A stretch of DNA of 47,296 bases. It comes from CAYYIS01 sp964470965 (lineage in GTDB: Bacteria; JAAXHH01; JABIQT01). Below are positions 34,429 through 42,784 of the stretch, one piece after another. The DNA lies in NCBI GenBank assembly GCA_964470965.1, contig CAYYIS010000039.1, positions 1 to 47,296 on the forward strand, written 5' to 3'. Within the stretch, counting starts at the first letter, position 1. Every line of letters starts with the position of its first letter. The notes under the pieces were generated by a model. That model was not told the DNA's origin, did no database searches, and worked only from the letters and a program-made list of their open reading frames with translations. The translations under genes and the position numbers were made by a program.

Positions 34429-35352
34429 ATGAAGCGCCCCGATCGTTTTCAGTTGAGTGTCGATGATTACATCGCCTATCGCCGCGACGGTTACATCATC
34501 ATAAGAAACCTTGTGTCCCAGGAGGAAATAGCCGAGATTCGGCAGCACACGGTAGACCTGATGGCGGGAATCACGGTCGTTGAGGGCGTTGAACCCCCGC
34601 CGGCTGATGCCAGTGAAGAAGAGCGCGGACAGCATTTTCTCCGCGTTCACATGCTCCACCGCAAGCACGAGCTGCACGAACGGTACCTGCTGCATCCCCG
34701 TATCTGCGATGTACTGGAGACACTGGTCGGTCCGGATCTATTGGCTTTGCAGACCATGCTGTTCCTTAAACCGTCCGGGCGAGAAGGCCAGGGTTATCAT
34801 CAGGATTCTTACTATATTCCCACCTATCCGGATACGCTGCTCGGGTCATGGCTGGCCATTGACCGGGCGGATGAGGACAACGGTTGCGTACTGGTGACAC
34901 CGGGTTCGCATCATGAACCTATCTATCCGGATGCCGAACGCCTGAGCCAGAACCATGTGGACGGCTCCATGCATGACCTGGCGGTGATCGAGGGGGCAAG
35001 TTCTTCGGTGGCGGAGGAAAATGGATTGACGCCCGTCGCCGCGAAATACGAAAACGGGGAAGTTGCGGCCGTTATGGATCCCGGTGACGTGATGTTTTTT
35101 CACGGCCACGTGCTGCACAGGTCGCTCAGAAACACCACGACTGATCGTTCGCGCCGGGCGTTTGTCAGTCACTACTGTAATGCCCGTTCCTGGGTGCCTT
35201 GGAACCATGGAATGCCCTTCGATGGACCATCGGGCAACCACCTGCATATCCTGGCGCGGGGCAGCACGCACCTTCCGTACGCATTGCCGAAATTCGGAAA
35301 CCCGTGCGATGCACTGGCCCCGGGCAGTGCCCAGACCGGTGTCCAGCCCTGA
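34429..35352 (+). CDS. Phytanoyl-CoA dioxygenase (PhyH) family protein, paralogue 3
   Basis: A 307-residue PhyH oxygenase. H124 and D126 are in GYHQDSYYIPTYP. NGCVLVTPGSHH is at about 151-162. PGDVMFFHGHVLHRSLRN gives the distal His230, and DRSRRAFVSHY supplies the 2-oxoglutarate-binding Arg near 242. The HGHVLHRS stretch is nearer to the ectoine hydroxylase/PhyH type than the other three paralogues. AAGGA lies about seven bases before the ATG. The gene is divergent from the HpaI aldolase, so both may serve one pathway. Substrate unknown. Confidence 0.9.
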   Translation: MKRPDRFQLSVDDYIAYRRDGYIIIRNLVSQEEIAEIRQHTVDLMAGITVVEGVEPPPADASEEERGQHFLRVHMLHRKHELHERYLLHPRICDVLETLVGPDLLALQTMLFLKPSGREGQGYHQDSYYIPTYPDTLLGSWLAIDRADEDNGCVLVTPGSHHEPIYPDAERLSQNHVDGSMHDLAVIEGASSSVAEENGLTPVAAKYENGEVAAVMDPGDVMFFHGHVLHRSLRNTTTDRSRRAFVSHYCNARSWVPWNHGMPFDGPSGNHLHILARGSTHLPYALPKFGNPCDALAPGSAQTGVQP

Positions 35353-35429
35353 CGGTTGATGCTGTGGAGATGGAGACGAAGAATCTAGTTAAAGGGGGCG
35401 GGCGTTCTTGATCGGGATTAGGTGAGGTT

Positions 35430-35466
35430 GTAAAGATCTGGGGTGGCGCTTGTCGTACATCTTTAC
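35430..35466. terminator. Perfect 8-bp hairpin between convergent genes
   Basis: GTAAAGAT at 35430-35437 pairs with ATCTTTAC at 35459-35466 around 21 bases. On the plus strand a T-rich but broken run follows. It lies between the PhyH gene and the polyferredoxin gene, which converge. Confidence 0.4.
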
Positions 35467-35538
35467 TTCTCTTGCTCACAGCTTGCGTTTCAATTGGCAG
35501 AGTTCCGGCGATTAATATAGAGGTGTCCGGCACTGATA

Positions 35539-37002
35539 TTAGACGTAGCCATCCTTTTCACCATACACTCTGGTGCCGTTCCTCAATGCGTCTGAAAAAG
35601 CGTTTACCGGGTTGTCCGATTTCGGATAACGGTCGGCGTAGGTGGTGCCGTTTTCCAGCTTCAAAACGCCACGGGGACAGACTGCGGAGCACACCCCACA
35701 CCCCACGCAGGAAGCCCTAACGATGTTTTCACCACGCTCCGCATAGGCCCGTACGTCAATGCCCATCTCACAGTAGGTCGTGCAGTTGCCGCAGGACATG
35801 CACTGGCCACCGTTGGTGCTGATCCTAAATCGGGAGAAGAAGCGCTGGAAGATGCCCAGAATTGCTGCCATGGGACAACCGAATCGGCACCAGACCCGGT
35901 TTCCAAGGATCGGATAGAATCCGACACCGATCACGCCCGAGAACAGTCCCCCTATATAAAAGCCATACCATTGCCTCATCAGCTCGGCCCGATCCCCGAA
36001 GGTCTCTCCCACGGAATTGCCGGCAATCCAGAGCGCGATGGTGGTGGCCGTAACGAGTATCAGAACCGAATAAATAACCAAGCGTTCTATTTTCCAGGAC
36101 AAGGTGGATTTCGGGGTAAGCTGACGCCAGGGGTCGCCGAGGGTTTCGGCAAGGCCGCCACAACCGCATACCCACGAACAATACCAGCGCTTCCCGAAAA
36201 AGTAGGTCAGGATCGGGGTAGCGATGAATGTGGCCATGGCACCCCAGAATACCATGAAAGTCCCTAGCACGCCGGAACTGTTCATCAGATAATCGACCGT
36301 ACCGGGAAACAGATAGTCGTATTTGAGCGGCCAGAAGTAGGTGAAATAAAACTCGGGTTCATTCAGTTTTCTCAAATACTGTGGTATTAGAAAGGCAAGT
36401 CCCGACTGGAAGAACATCACGGAAAATGTACGGATTTGTTGATACCGATTGTGGCGGTATTTCATGAACGTGCGGATGCCAAAAACAAGGATGGCCAGCG
36501 TGTACATGAAGCCGTACAGGAACCACTGGTCCGCGGGTTGCCCCGCCAGACTTCGTGCCAGGGGGTCGACCATGTAGATGGCCCGGTCCAGGTATTCGGG
36601 ATACCAGTACAGGATAGTGTAAAATCCTGTGATAAAAATGCCCAGCGTCCAGCCGATTATCCCCCGGTGCATGGCGGCACTGAACATTATATTATCGTGC
36701 TTGATGCCGGCAGCTGTATCCTTGTATCCAAACCAGGAATACCCCATGGTGCCGAGAGACACCAGGCCGAAGCTGAGGAGAATTCCGGACCAGGTACCTG
36801 TCAGCGGCGAGCCGACCATCGAAACGACGAGTGCCAGAAGGCCAAGAGCGACGAGAACCGATGAAATAATACGTCCCGGATTTTTTGACATCTCCGGTTG
36901 GCGAAACGGTTCTTCAAACCCGAGGGCTTCTTCATCGTAGTGATACCCGATAGACTGGGTATCTATTAATGTGTTGGACTGTTCCCGGGCGGTCGCCTTC
37001 AT
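35539..37002 (-). CDS. NosR/NapH-like membrane polyferredoxin
   Basis: A 487-residue inner-membrane iron-sulfur protein. A hydrophilic N-terminus of about 45 residues is followed by about eight hydrophobic segments. Two NosR/NapH-style cysteine motifs lie in the membrane part: YCSWVCGCGG, and VWCRFGCPM. The C-terminus (401-487) has two [4Fe-4S] ferredoxin motifs, CMSCGNCTTYC and CVGCGVCSAVCP. Such proteins move electrons between a cytosolic donor or the quinone pool and a periplasmic acceptor. No periplasmic FMN domain is present. Its ATG overlaps the stop of the FAD oxidoreductase by four bases (ATGA), so the two proteins are probably made in equal amounts. No nos, nap or cco genes are near. 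The terminal acceptor is unknown. Confidence 0.87.
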   Translation of the reverse strand: MKATAREQSNTLIDTQSIGYHYDEEALGFEEPFRQPEMSKNPGRIISSVLVALGLLALVVSMVGSPLTGTWSGILLSFGLVSLGTMGYSWFGYKDTAAGIKHDNIMFSAAMHRGIIGWTLGIFITGFYTILYWYPEYLDRAIYMVDPLARSLAGQPADQWFLYGFMYTLAILVFGIRTFMKYRHNRYQQIRTFSVMFFQSGLAFLIPQYLRKLNEPEFYFTYFWPLKYDYLFPGTVDYLMNSSGVLGTFMVFWGAMATFIATPILTYFFGKRWYCSWVCGCGGLAETLGDPWRQLTPKSTLSWKIERLVIYSVLILVTATTIALWIAGNSVGETFGDRAELMRQWYGFYIGGLFSGVIGVGFYPILGNRVWCRFGCPMAAILGIFQRFFSRFRISTNGGQCMSCGNCTTYCEMGIDVRAYAERGENIVRASCVGCGVCSAVCPRGVLKLENGTTYADRYPKSDNPVNAFSDALRNGTRVYGEKDGYV

Positions 37003-38270
37003 AACACCTGCTCCTTCAATGCGCCCACGATTTCCGGCTCATACCTTCTGAAGAATTCAGGATCGAAATTGGCTTCTTTCAGGTGATCCAGCACATACCG
37101 GACGGGACGCTGTTCGACGATCCACCGTTCACAGACTTCATGACGGGCGCGCAGCCCCATGAAGTTAAAGCCGATTATGCCATCATCGGTATAAACGAGC
37201 CGTACGGCATGCTTCCGGTCCATATGCTCCCAAAAGAGGTTTTTCTCGCCAGTGACATTCAATCCCACCTGTCCATAGGTCTGGTATTCGAGATTCAGGA
37301 ATTTCGCTGAATTGAACCATATACCGGGATCATACGCACGTACTTCTCCGGCGATGACATCCCCTACCGTCTCCCCCTGTTTCTTTCCGGTGTACCAGAC
37401 CTGCTGGATCATGTTTTCTCCGCCATTTCCATTTCGAATTTCAGCACAGTCGCCGGCGGCATAGATGTCCGGCACGCTGGTGTGGAAAGATCGGTCCACC
37501 AGGATGCCTCTGCCTGTTTCGATAATAGACTCTTTCACCAGGTCGGTGTTGGGGGTAACACCGGGTGTCAGTCCGACCAGTTGGCAGTCTATCCGTTCGT
37601 TGAATTCCGTGATGATCCCGCAGGCTCGGCCATTACCGTCGTTTACGATCTCCTTGAGATTGGTGCCGGTGACCAGGCCGATACCCTCTTCACGAATGAT
37701 ATGGTTCAGCATTTGGGATTCTTCCGAAGGGAGTATGTTGTCCCAGTAGGAATCTTCCCGGATCAGGAACGTTACTTCAATGTTTCGGGAATGGAGCATC
37801 TCGGCGAGCTCAATGCCGATCAAACCACCGCCGACGATGACGGCCTGGCGCGTTTCTTTGACATTTTCGTATAGCAGGCGCAGGTCCATGAGGCTGTACA
37901 ATCCCTGCACCCCTTTTAGGTCCTGTCCGGGCCAACCCAATTTATTTGATTTGGAACCGGTGGCGATGAGCAGTTTGTCGTATGACACCGCTCCGGAGTT
38001 ATGCAGCGTCAAGGTTTTCCGGTCATGGTCGACACCCGTCACCCAGTCCCGTATCAAATCAAGCCGCTGCCGCTGCCAGAAATCGTCTTCAAAGGGTTTG
38101 GTCTGCTGAAAAGTCATGTGCCCCATGAAGACATACATCAGCGCCGGTCTGGAAAAATGGTGCGTGGATTCCCCTGATATTATGGAGATCCGCCAGTCAG
38201 GTTGCTTCCTACGGATCCGCATGGCCGCGGTTACACCTGCCACTCCATTCCCGATGATGACCACATGCAA
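36999..38270 (-). CDS. FAD-dependent NAD(P)H oxidoreductase
   Basis: A 423-residue pyridine-nucleotide-disulphide-type flavoprotein. VVIIGNGVAGVTAAMRI is the FAD motif, KLLIATGSKSN is the ATG turn, VIVGGGLIGIELAEML is the NAD(P)H motif, and VPDIYAAGDCAEI is the second FAD motif. It lacks a redox CxxC, as in rubredoxin and ferredoxin reductases or the NirB N-terminus. A C-terminal extension of about 70 residues (from FNFMGLRARHEVCERW) follows the usual fold. The start is a TTG at 38270 with AGGA nine bases upstream; it fits the first beta strand exactly. It is the first gene of the pair with the polyferredoxin and is its likely electron donor. Confidence 0.88.
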   Translation of the reverse strand: MHVVIIGNGVAGVTAAMRIRRKQPDWRISIISGESTHHFSRPALMYVFMGHMTFQQTKPFEDDFWQRQRLDLIRDWVTGVDHDRKTLTLHNSGAVSYDKLLIATGSKSNKLGWPGQDLKGVQGLYSLMDLRLLYENVKETRQAVIVGGGLIGIELAEMLHSRNIEVTFLIREDSYWDNILPSEESQMLNHIIREEGIGLVTGTNLKEIVNDGNGRACGIITEFNERIDCQLVGLTPGVTPNTDLVKESIIETGRGILVDRSFHTSVPDIYAAGDCAEIRNGNGGENMIQQVWYTGKKQGETVGDVIAGEVRAYDPGIWFNSAKFLNLEYQTYGQVGLNVTGEKNLFWEHMDRKHAVRLVYTDDGIIGFNFMGLRARHEVCERWIVEQRPVRYVLDHLKEANFDPEFFRRYEPEIVGALKEQVL

Positions 38271-38862
38271 GGGGCTGTTTCCTTTCTTTGGGTAGTCTGA
38301 TAGTTTTCAAGATGACATTCGGAAACGGAAATGTCAATTACCATAAAAAATCCCCCGGGCGCCACAGCAAAGGGGATAGATGATATCGATGATTTATGTC
38401 TTACGATAACACCACGTTCGGAGTGGTCCATCCGATTCCTCTGTGCCCGAGGTGGTATCCGCAAAACGGGTCTGCTGATACTTTTACATACTAATGCCAG
38501 TACGTGTCTGGGATACCCCGGAAGATTTCACAAAACGCCCAAGATTCTAGACTGGCATCCCGTATGCACCGCCGTCCGAACACCATCAGGATAGGCGATT
38601 TCGTGCCCCGATACGACTTCATCAGTGCCTGGTTCTCGGAAAGGCGGATGGCTGCAGTTTCAAAGACGGGGCCGCGTATATGGGGAAATTTGTATCAGGG
38701 AGGCCCCGCCTCGAACAGAAACCCTTCGTCCTCCCATCATTCATATTGCCGCCGATGGTCCTTCTCAGTCCGAATATATGTGCTTTCTGTCTGCCCGCCG
38801 CGAGACGAATGGCTTTGGCAGTCCCAATTCCGTTCCGTCTTCGGCTGGTGATACTGGCATTC
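38271..38862. other. Intergenic region, no gene seen
   Basis: About 590 bases lie between the FAD oxidoreductase gene and the end of the alpha/beta hydrolase gene, both minus strand. Open frames on both strands have no ribosome site and no recognisable protein. A perfect minus-strand TTGACA at 38332-38337 has no acceptable -10 box at 16-18 bp. A 7-bp inverted repeat (GGTATCC/GGATACC, near 38454 and 38511) has a long loop and is not convincing. Confidence 0.45.
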
Positions 38863-39606
38863 CTACGAAGCATGACCTTTAAAAATGATATTAGCCACCT
38901 GGTCCGTGGCTTCCAGAAGCGGCAGGTGGCCCGCGCCCTTCATCTCCCAGGTGTTGGCATGAGGCCATATGGCCTGCCAGAACCGGAGGGACCGTTTTAC
39001 GCCACCGAAGGTATTCTCGCCATAGGCGATGTCGATAGGCATGGAAAGTTTACTGAAGGATTCTATGCCGTCGAGCGTGGCGAAAAGCTTGAGGTATCCG
39101 TAGGTCACTGAGTGGTCTATAGTGGCGAATGAATCCGTCAGGTCTGTGTTCTCCGTACGTTTCGCCTTGAGTGCCGTATTGGTAATCCAGCGCCCTACAG
39201 GATTGGCAAACGTAGAGACATACAGACACCAGCCCAAATTACCGTTCAAAAACACCTTGAAGTACCAGGGCATATATGCAAAGGGATCGATCACTATCAG
39301 ACGATCGATCCGGTCCCCATGCTTCATCGCAACGAAAAGGCTTATGAGTGCGCCGCTACACATGCCGACCAGGGTAAACGGACCGTCATACTGCCTGTCC
39401 AATTCCAGAACAACAGAGTCAGAAATGGCATTAAGGTCCCATTGTTCCGGTGCCTCGGATGCGCCATGGCCCGGTAGATCGAGGCTGTACAACGTCACGT
39501 TTTCCGGGATAAGCGGGCGTAACGGATCGAACGTTCGATGACTCCCGCTCCAGCCATGAATACCCACGAATTTATCTGGCCCATCGCCATCACGCCTGAT
39601 GTACAC
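38863..39606 (-). CDS. Alpha/beta hydrolase with a cysteine nucleophile
   Basis: A 247-residue alpha/beta hydrolase with GIHGWSGSHRTF as oxyanion loop and LDLPGHGASE as the usual second signature. The nucleophile elbow reads LVGMCSGALIS, so the GxNxG position holds Cys83 rather than Ser. E197 in AYGENTF and H227 in GAGHLPLL complete a possible Cys-Glu-His triad. Cys nucleophiles are known in PHA synthases and dienelactone hydrolases, but length and loops fit neither clearly. The start is a GTG at 39606 with AGAGG about ten bases upstream. It lies alone between two long non-coding stretches, so its substrate is unknown. Confidence 0.82.
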   Translation of the reverse strand: MYIRRDGDGPDKFVGIHGWSGSHRTFDPLRPLIPENVTLYSLDLPGHGASEAPEQWDLNAISDSVVLELDRQYDGPFTLVGMCSGALISLFVAMKHGDRIDRLIVIDPFAYMPWYFKVFLNGNLGWCLYVSTFANPVGRWITNTALKAKRTENTDLTDSFATIDHSVTYGYLKLFATLDGIESFSKLSMPIDIAYGENTFGGVKRSLRFWQAIWPHANTWEMKGAGHLPLLEATDQVANIIFKGHAS

Positions 39607-40018
39607 GGGAAAGGATCCTCTCTGCGTTCAGCATACCACTCCGGATGACCATATTCATTTCGGTAACGGCTGCGGCACCCGCACCGGAATTCATGCCCCG
39701 GCTCCGCCTGATACCCGCATGCCAAATTTAGGATACGGAACAACCACGACGCCCGGGTAGTATCCTCCCGTTATGCCCGCAAGGTTCCAGGCAATGCTTC
39801 TCATGGTCACCTGTTGATGCGGGACCGTAATCTGATCCAGGTGAGGTCTTGCTGCAATCGGACGATACAGCGGCAGAAATCGGTTGATCATAAAACACTT
39901 CTGCTGCATGGTTTGAGAACCTGAGGTACCTTTAGCGATGCTGCCACACGGCCTTCCGGATAACAGCTTCCAATGAGTAGCCGGCGGCCCGCTTTTCCCA
40001 ATGCTCCTGATGTATTTT
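39607..40018. other. Intergenic region, possible short open frame
   Basis: This 412-base stretch lies between two minus-strand genes. A 72-codon minus-strand frame (39909-39691) has fairly even composition and ends in VVVVPYPKFGMRVSGGAGA, but it has no good ribosome site and no family I know. I do not call it a gene. No terminator or promoter is clear. Confidence 0.4.
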
Positions 40019-40918
40019 CTATGCCTCGGTCAGAAGGTGCCGGAGCGCAGCATCCAGCTCAGCATGCCGGAATTTGTATCCGGTCTCCAGCAACCTTGCC
40101 GGATGCATCCGCACACTGGCGAGCAGCATCTCCTCAGCCATTTCGCCCATTGCGGTTTTGAGCATGAACCCGGGTATATTAAATAGTGCGGGGCGGTGGA
40201 GCACGTTGCCGAGAGTTTCTGTAAAAACCCGGTTTGTGACCGGGTTCTGTGTGCCCGCGTTGACCGGTCCCCGAATCTCATCGTCCTGGATTGTATGATG
40301 TATTACTTGAATAACATCATCCAGCGTACACCAGCTCATGTATTGTTTTCCGTCTCCCAAAACGCCACCCAGCCCCAAGCGGAACGGCGGTAACATTTTC
40401 TTTAACGCACCTCCCTCAGTCGACAGCACGACCGGGAACCTGAGGTGCACAACCCGAATCCCGGCATGGACTGCCGGGATCGCCGCTCGTTCCCACTCGT
40501 TACAGATTTCCGCCAGGAAGCCGCTTCCGCCCGGGCTCACCTCGGTAAGGATCTCATCACCCCTATCACCGTAAAATCCTAAGGCCGAAGCGCAGATCAA
40601 CGTTATGGGAGGGGCTTGGAGACCGGACAAAGCCCGGGTGAGTAATTTCGTTGCTCCCACCCGACTGTCCCGTATCCTTTTCTTTTTGGCGGATGTCCAC
40701 CGACTGACGATGCTTTCTCCTGCCAGATGGACGACACAGTCAAAACCTTCCAGGTTTTCGGTCTCGATTTCATTTTTAGCAGGTATCCACAAAACATCCC
40801 GCTTTTTTTTCACTGATTCGGATCTTACCAGGCGGCTGACCTGTCCATGCTCCTTCTGCAACGACGGTATCAGTGATGAACCTACCAGGCCGCTTGATCC
40901 CGATATTAGAAATTTCAT
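40019..40918 (-). CDS. TIGR01777 family epimerase (SDR39U1/YfcH-like)
   Basis: A 299-residue atypical extended SDR. MKFLISGSSGLVGSSLI is the NAD(P) motif, CVVHLAGESIVSRWTS is characteristic of the family, and SALGFYGDRGDE holds the tyrosine region. HLRFPVVLSTEGGALKKM and MSWCTLDDVIQ complete the signature. The role of these proteins is not settled; they have been linked to cell division in cyanobacteria. A TTG at 40942 would add eight residues; ATG 40918 is preferred for its fit and has GGAGA about nine bases upstream. It has no close neighbour. Confidence 0.88.
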   Translation of the reverse strand: MKFLISGSSGLVGSSLIPSLQKEHGQVSRLVRSESVKKKRDVLWIPAKNEIETENLEGFDCVVHLAGESIVSRWTSAKKKRIRDSRVGATKLLTRALSGLQAPPITLICASALGFYGDRGDEILTEVSPGGSGFLAEICNEWERAAIPAVHAGIRVVHLRFPVVLSTEGGALKKMLPPFRLGLGGVLGDGKQYMSWCTLDDVIQVIHHTIQDDEIRGPVNAGTQNPVTNRVFTETLGNVLHRPALFNIPGFMLKTAMGEMAEEMLLASVRMHPARLLETGYKFRHAELDAALRHLLTEA

Positions 40919-41401
40919 TGTACTTATTCTCCAGCTTTTCAACCTATCTCAATCTCAAACAATGTGGCTTAGCCTTCAGTCTCCTGAGTATGCTGGATAA
41001 CGCTATACGCGTCATGCCACAGATGGAAACCATTGTCACGCATCTCCTTAATCAGTTAGAAGAATAATCCGATTGGATGCGCAGGGATATTTCAGGGACC
41101 ACGACAAGGGCGCCTTCGCTGGAAAACAAATGGATCAATTCGTTGATTTCTCCCAAATTGAAATAGAAGGCTGCTCAAACGTCCACACTGGGCATCCAAT
41201 TTCGGAACCCGAAATATGGCCCTGACGCTTTATCCGCATGTGGTTGTCGTGCGGAGAGAATCCGACGTATTGTGTACGGCTCCTCCACTCGTGTAAAGGC
41301 GGTACGTGCCAGGCAACCCGTCACGGGCAAGACCGTAATGATTCCACACGGAGACGGTGTTCATGCAGGGGCGCCGGAACAAAACGCCGTGGGGCAGGGG
41401 T
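40919..41401. other. Intergenic region, no gene seen
   Basis: About 480 bases lie between the epimerase gene and the end of the small membrane protein gene. No open frame with a ribosome site and protein-like composition was seen. A 44-codon minus-strand frame beginning near 41362 looks slightly protein-like, but base use is mixed and it is not called. No clear terminator follows the membrane protein gene. Confidence 0.45.
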
Positions 41402-41899
41402 CTATTTTAGAACCCCGTTTACCCTGAGGCTTACCGCATATACACAGATCAATATGTAGACACCGAATCCCATCACAACGCCTACGCCACCCAGGTCGCC
41501 TACTGCAGAACCGCTTCCCATGGTAACCTGGAAAACAAACGACAGGACATTTATGGCCAAGATAAAGATGAACAAAACCACCGCGATTCGTTTCAGGAAA
41601 AACAGGGTGGCGGTGGCTGTCAGCGTGAGGATGGTCAGGACTCCCCAAACAATCCAGTCCACAGCGGTCAGTCCATCGTAAGAAGAACGTAGCTCCTCAC
41701 CGAAATTGCCCGCCCAGATCCCGTATGTCCTGGAGATCTCAAACACGGTTGAATATAGGAAATACAAGGTAAACGCCCAGAGTAGGGCTGGACGTTTGAA
41801 CATCCACATAACCGGTCCCTGCCCCGCGTGTTCCTGCGTTTTTACCGTATCACCTGAACTTTCTTGATCTCCGGCTGCCACAATCCTGCCCGAATTCAT
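41402..41899 (-). CDS. Small integral membrane protein, four predicted helices
   Basis: A 165-residue protein of no recognised family. The first 30 residues are hydrophilic. Four hydrophobic segments follow at about 36-55, 80-102, 104-124 and 137-158. It has no signal peptide and no conserved cysteines. GGAGG lies a few bases before the ATG, so it is well translated. It is the last gene of a minus-strand operon, 24 bases after a PhyH gene, behind a propeller protein and an exported amidohydrolase. The context suggests a membrane partner or carrier for that set, but this is inference. Confidence 0.75.
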   Translation of the reverse strand: MNSGRIVAAGDQESSGDTVKTQEHAGQGPVMWMFKRPALLWAFTLYFLYSTVFEISRTYGIWAGNFGEELRSSYDGLTAVDWIVWGVLTILTLTATATLFFLKRIAVVLFIFILAINVLSFVFQVTMGSGSAVGDLGGVGVVMGFGVYILICVYAVSLRVNGVLK

Positions 41900-41923
41900 T
41901 CTTCCTCCTTCATTCCTACAGTT

Positions 41924-42766
41924 TCAACCTCTGGAGGGTTCATTTTTTTCCTTGCGCAATCGTTTATGAACTTCTTTCACTTTGAAATCGTTCTCCATAA
42001 CCTGCTTCAGGTGTACCATCCGTTCCGAAGTTGCCGATCGAAGCATCGTTTCTCCATGAATCCGGTCGATCCAGAAACGGCCTTCGTTCGCCAGCGCGTT
42101 CTGAAACTCTTCGAGGCGATCGTCCGCGACATGCTCGTAAAAATTCATGGTGAACATACGCCGCCGCTTTGATCCGCCAAAGGCGGCGTGTTTGGTGTTA
42201 TGCCAGAACACAACGACGTCGCCCGGTTGCGTTTCGACCACCAGACAAGGGATCTCGTCCGGTGCGAGGTTCCAAGTGTCGGGACTGTTCCTGATTTCTT
42301 TTTCCAATCCATCCGAGAACGCATCTCCACAGTGGTGACTTCCCGGTATAATCCGGACGGCGCCTGTGTCTTCCGTTAGAGGATCCAGATAAAACGCTAT
42401 TTTAATACTCGGGATCCGTTCTCCATTGTATCCGTCCGAATGCCATGCGGTATCTCCCACATACAGATTACCGTCCCCGCTGGTGTAGTTGAAATCATCG
42501 CCCAGGATGCCGGCCGCGATGTCGTGGATTCGCGGATCATCCAACAGGCTGCTCAGATACTCGTCCTGATCCGCGAAGGGGACGATGCACGACCGGGCCT
42601 GGCCGCTATGCGGATTACCGTGGTGTCCTCCGCCGTGGTTCGTCCAGACGCGTTCGAACGATTGGATAATACGGTCCACGCAGTCGGCCATGAGCCCCGG
42701 GAAATGCAGGTAGCCGAACATGTTGAAAAAATTAAGCTGCTCCTTCGTCAGTTGTGTGTCGGTCAT
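41924..42766 (-). CDS. Phytanoyl-CoA dioxygenase (PhyH) family protein, paralogue 4
   Basis: A 280-residue PhyH oxygenase. H109 and D111 are in TAWHSDGYNGER. TGAVRIIPGSHH is at about 134-145, the distal H193 is in FWHNTKHAAFGGS, and R201-R203 can bind 2-oxoglutarate. The NTKHAAFGGSKRRRMF form differs from the other three paralogues and suggests another substrate class. The basic C-terminus (KVKEVHKRLRKEKN) is unusual. GGAG is six bases before the ATG. It lies 18 bases after the propeller gene and 24 bases before the small membrane protein gene. Confidence 0.9.
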   Translation of the reverse strand: MTDTQLTKEQLNFFNMFGYLHFPGLMADCVDRIIQSFERVWTNHGGGHHGNPHSGQARSCIVPFADQDEYLSSLLDDPRIHDIAAGILGDDFNYTSGDGNLYVGDTAWHSDGYNGERIPSIKIAFYLDPLTEDTGAVRIIPGSHHCGDAFSDGLEKEIRNSPDTWNLAPDEIPCLVVETQPGDVVVFWHNTKHAAFGGSKRRRMFTMNFYEHVADDRLEEFQNALANEGRFWIDRIHGETMLRSATSERMVHLKQVMENDFKVKEVHKRLRKEKNEPSRG

Positions 42767-42784
42767 TGCGTACTCCGTGGATGT

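Noticed and set aside
38309..38337. Promoter for the FAD oxidoreductase operon built on TTGACA at 38332-38337
   Set aside because: No acceptable -10 box lies at 16-18 bp; the bases there read CATCTT or similar.
39691..39909. 72-codon minus-strand frame as a small gene
   Set aside because: No ribosome site and no recognisable family. Mentioned only in the intergenic entry.
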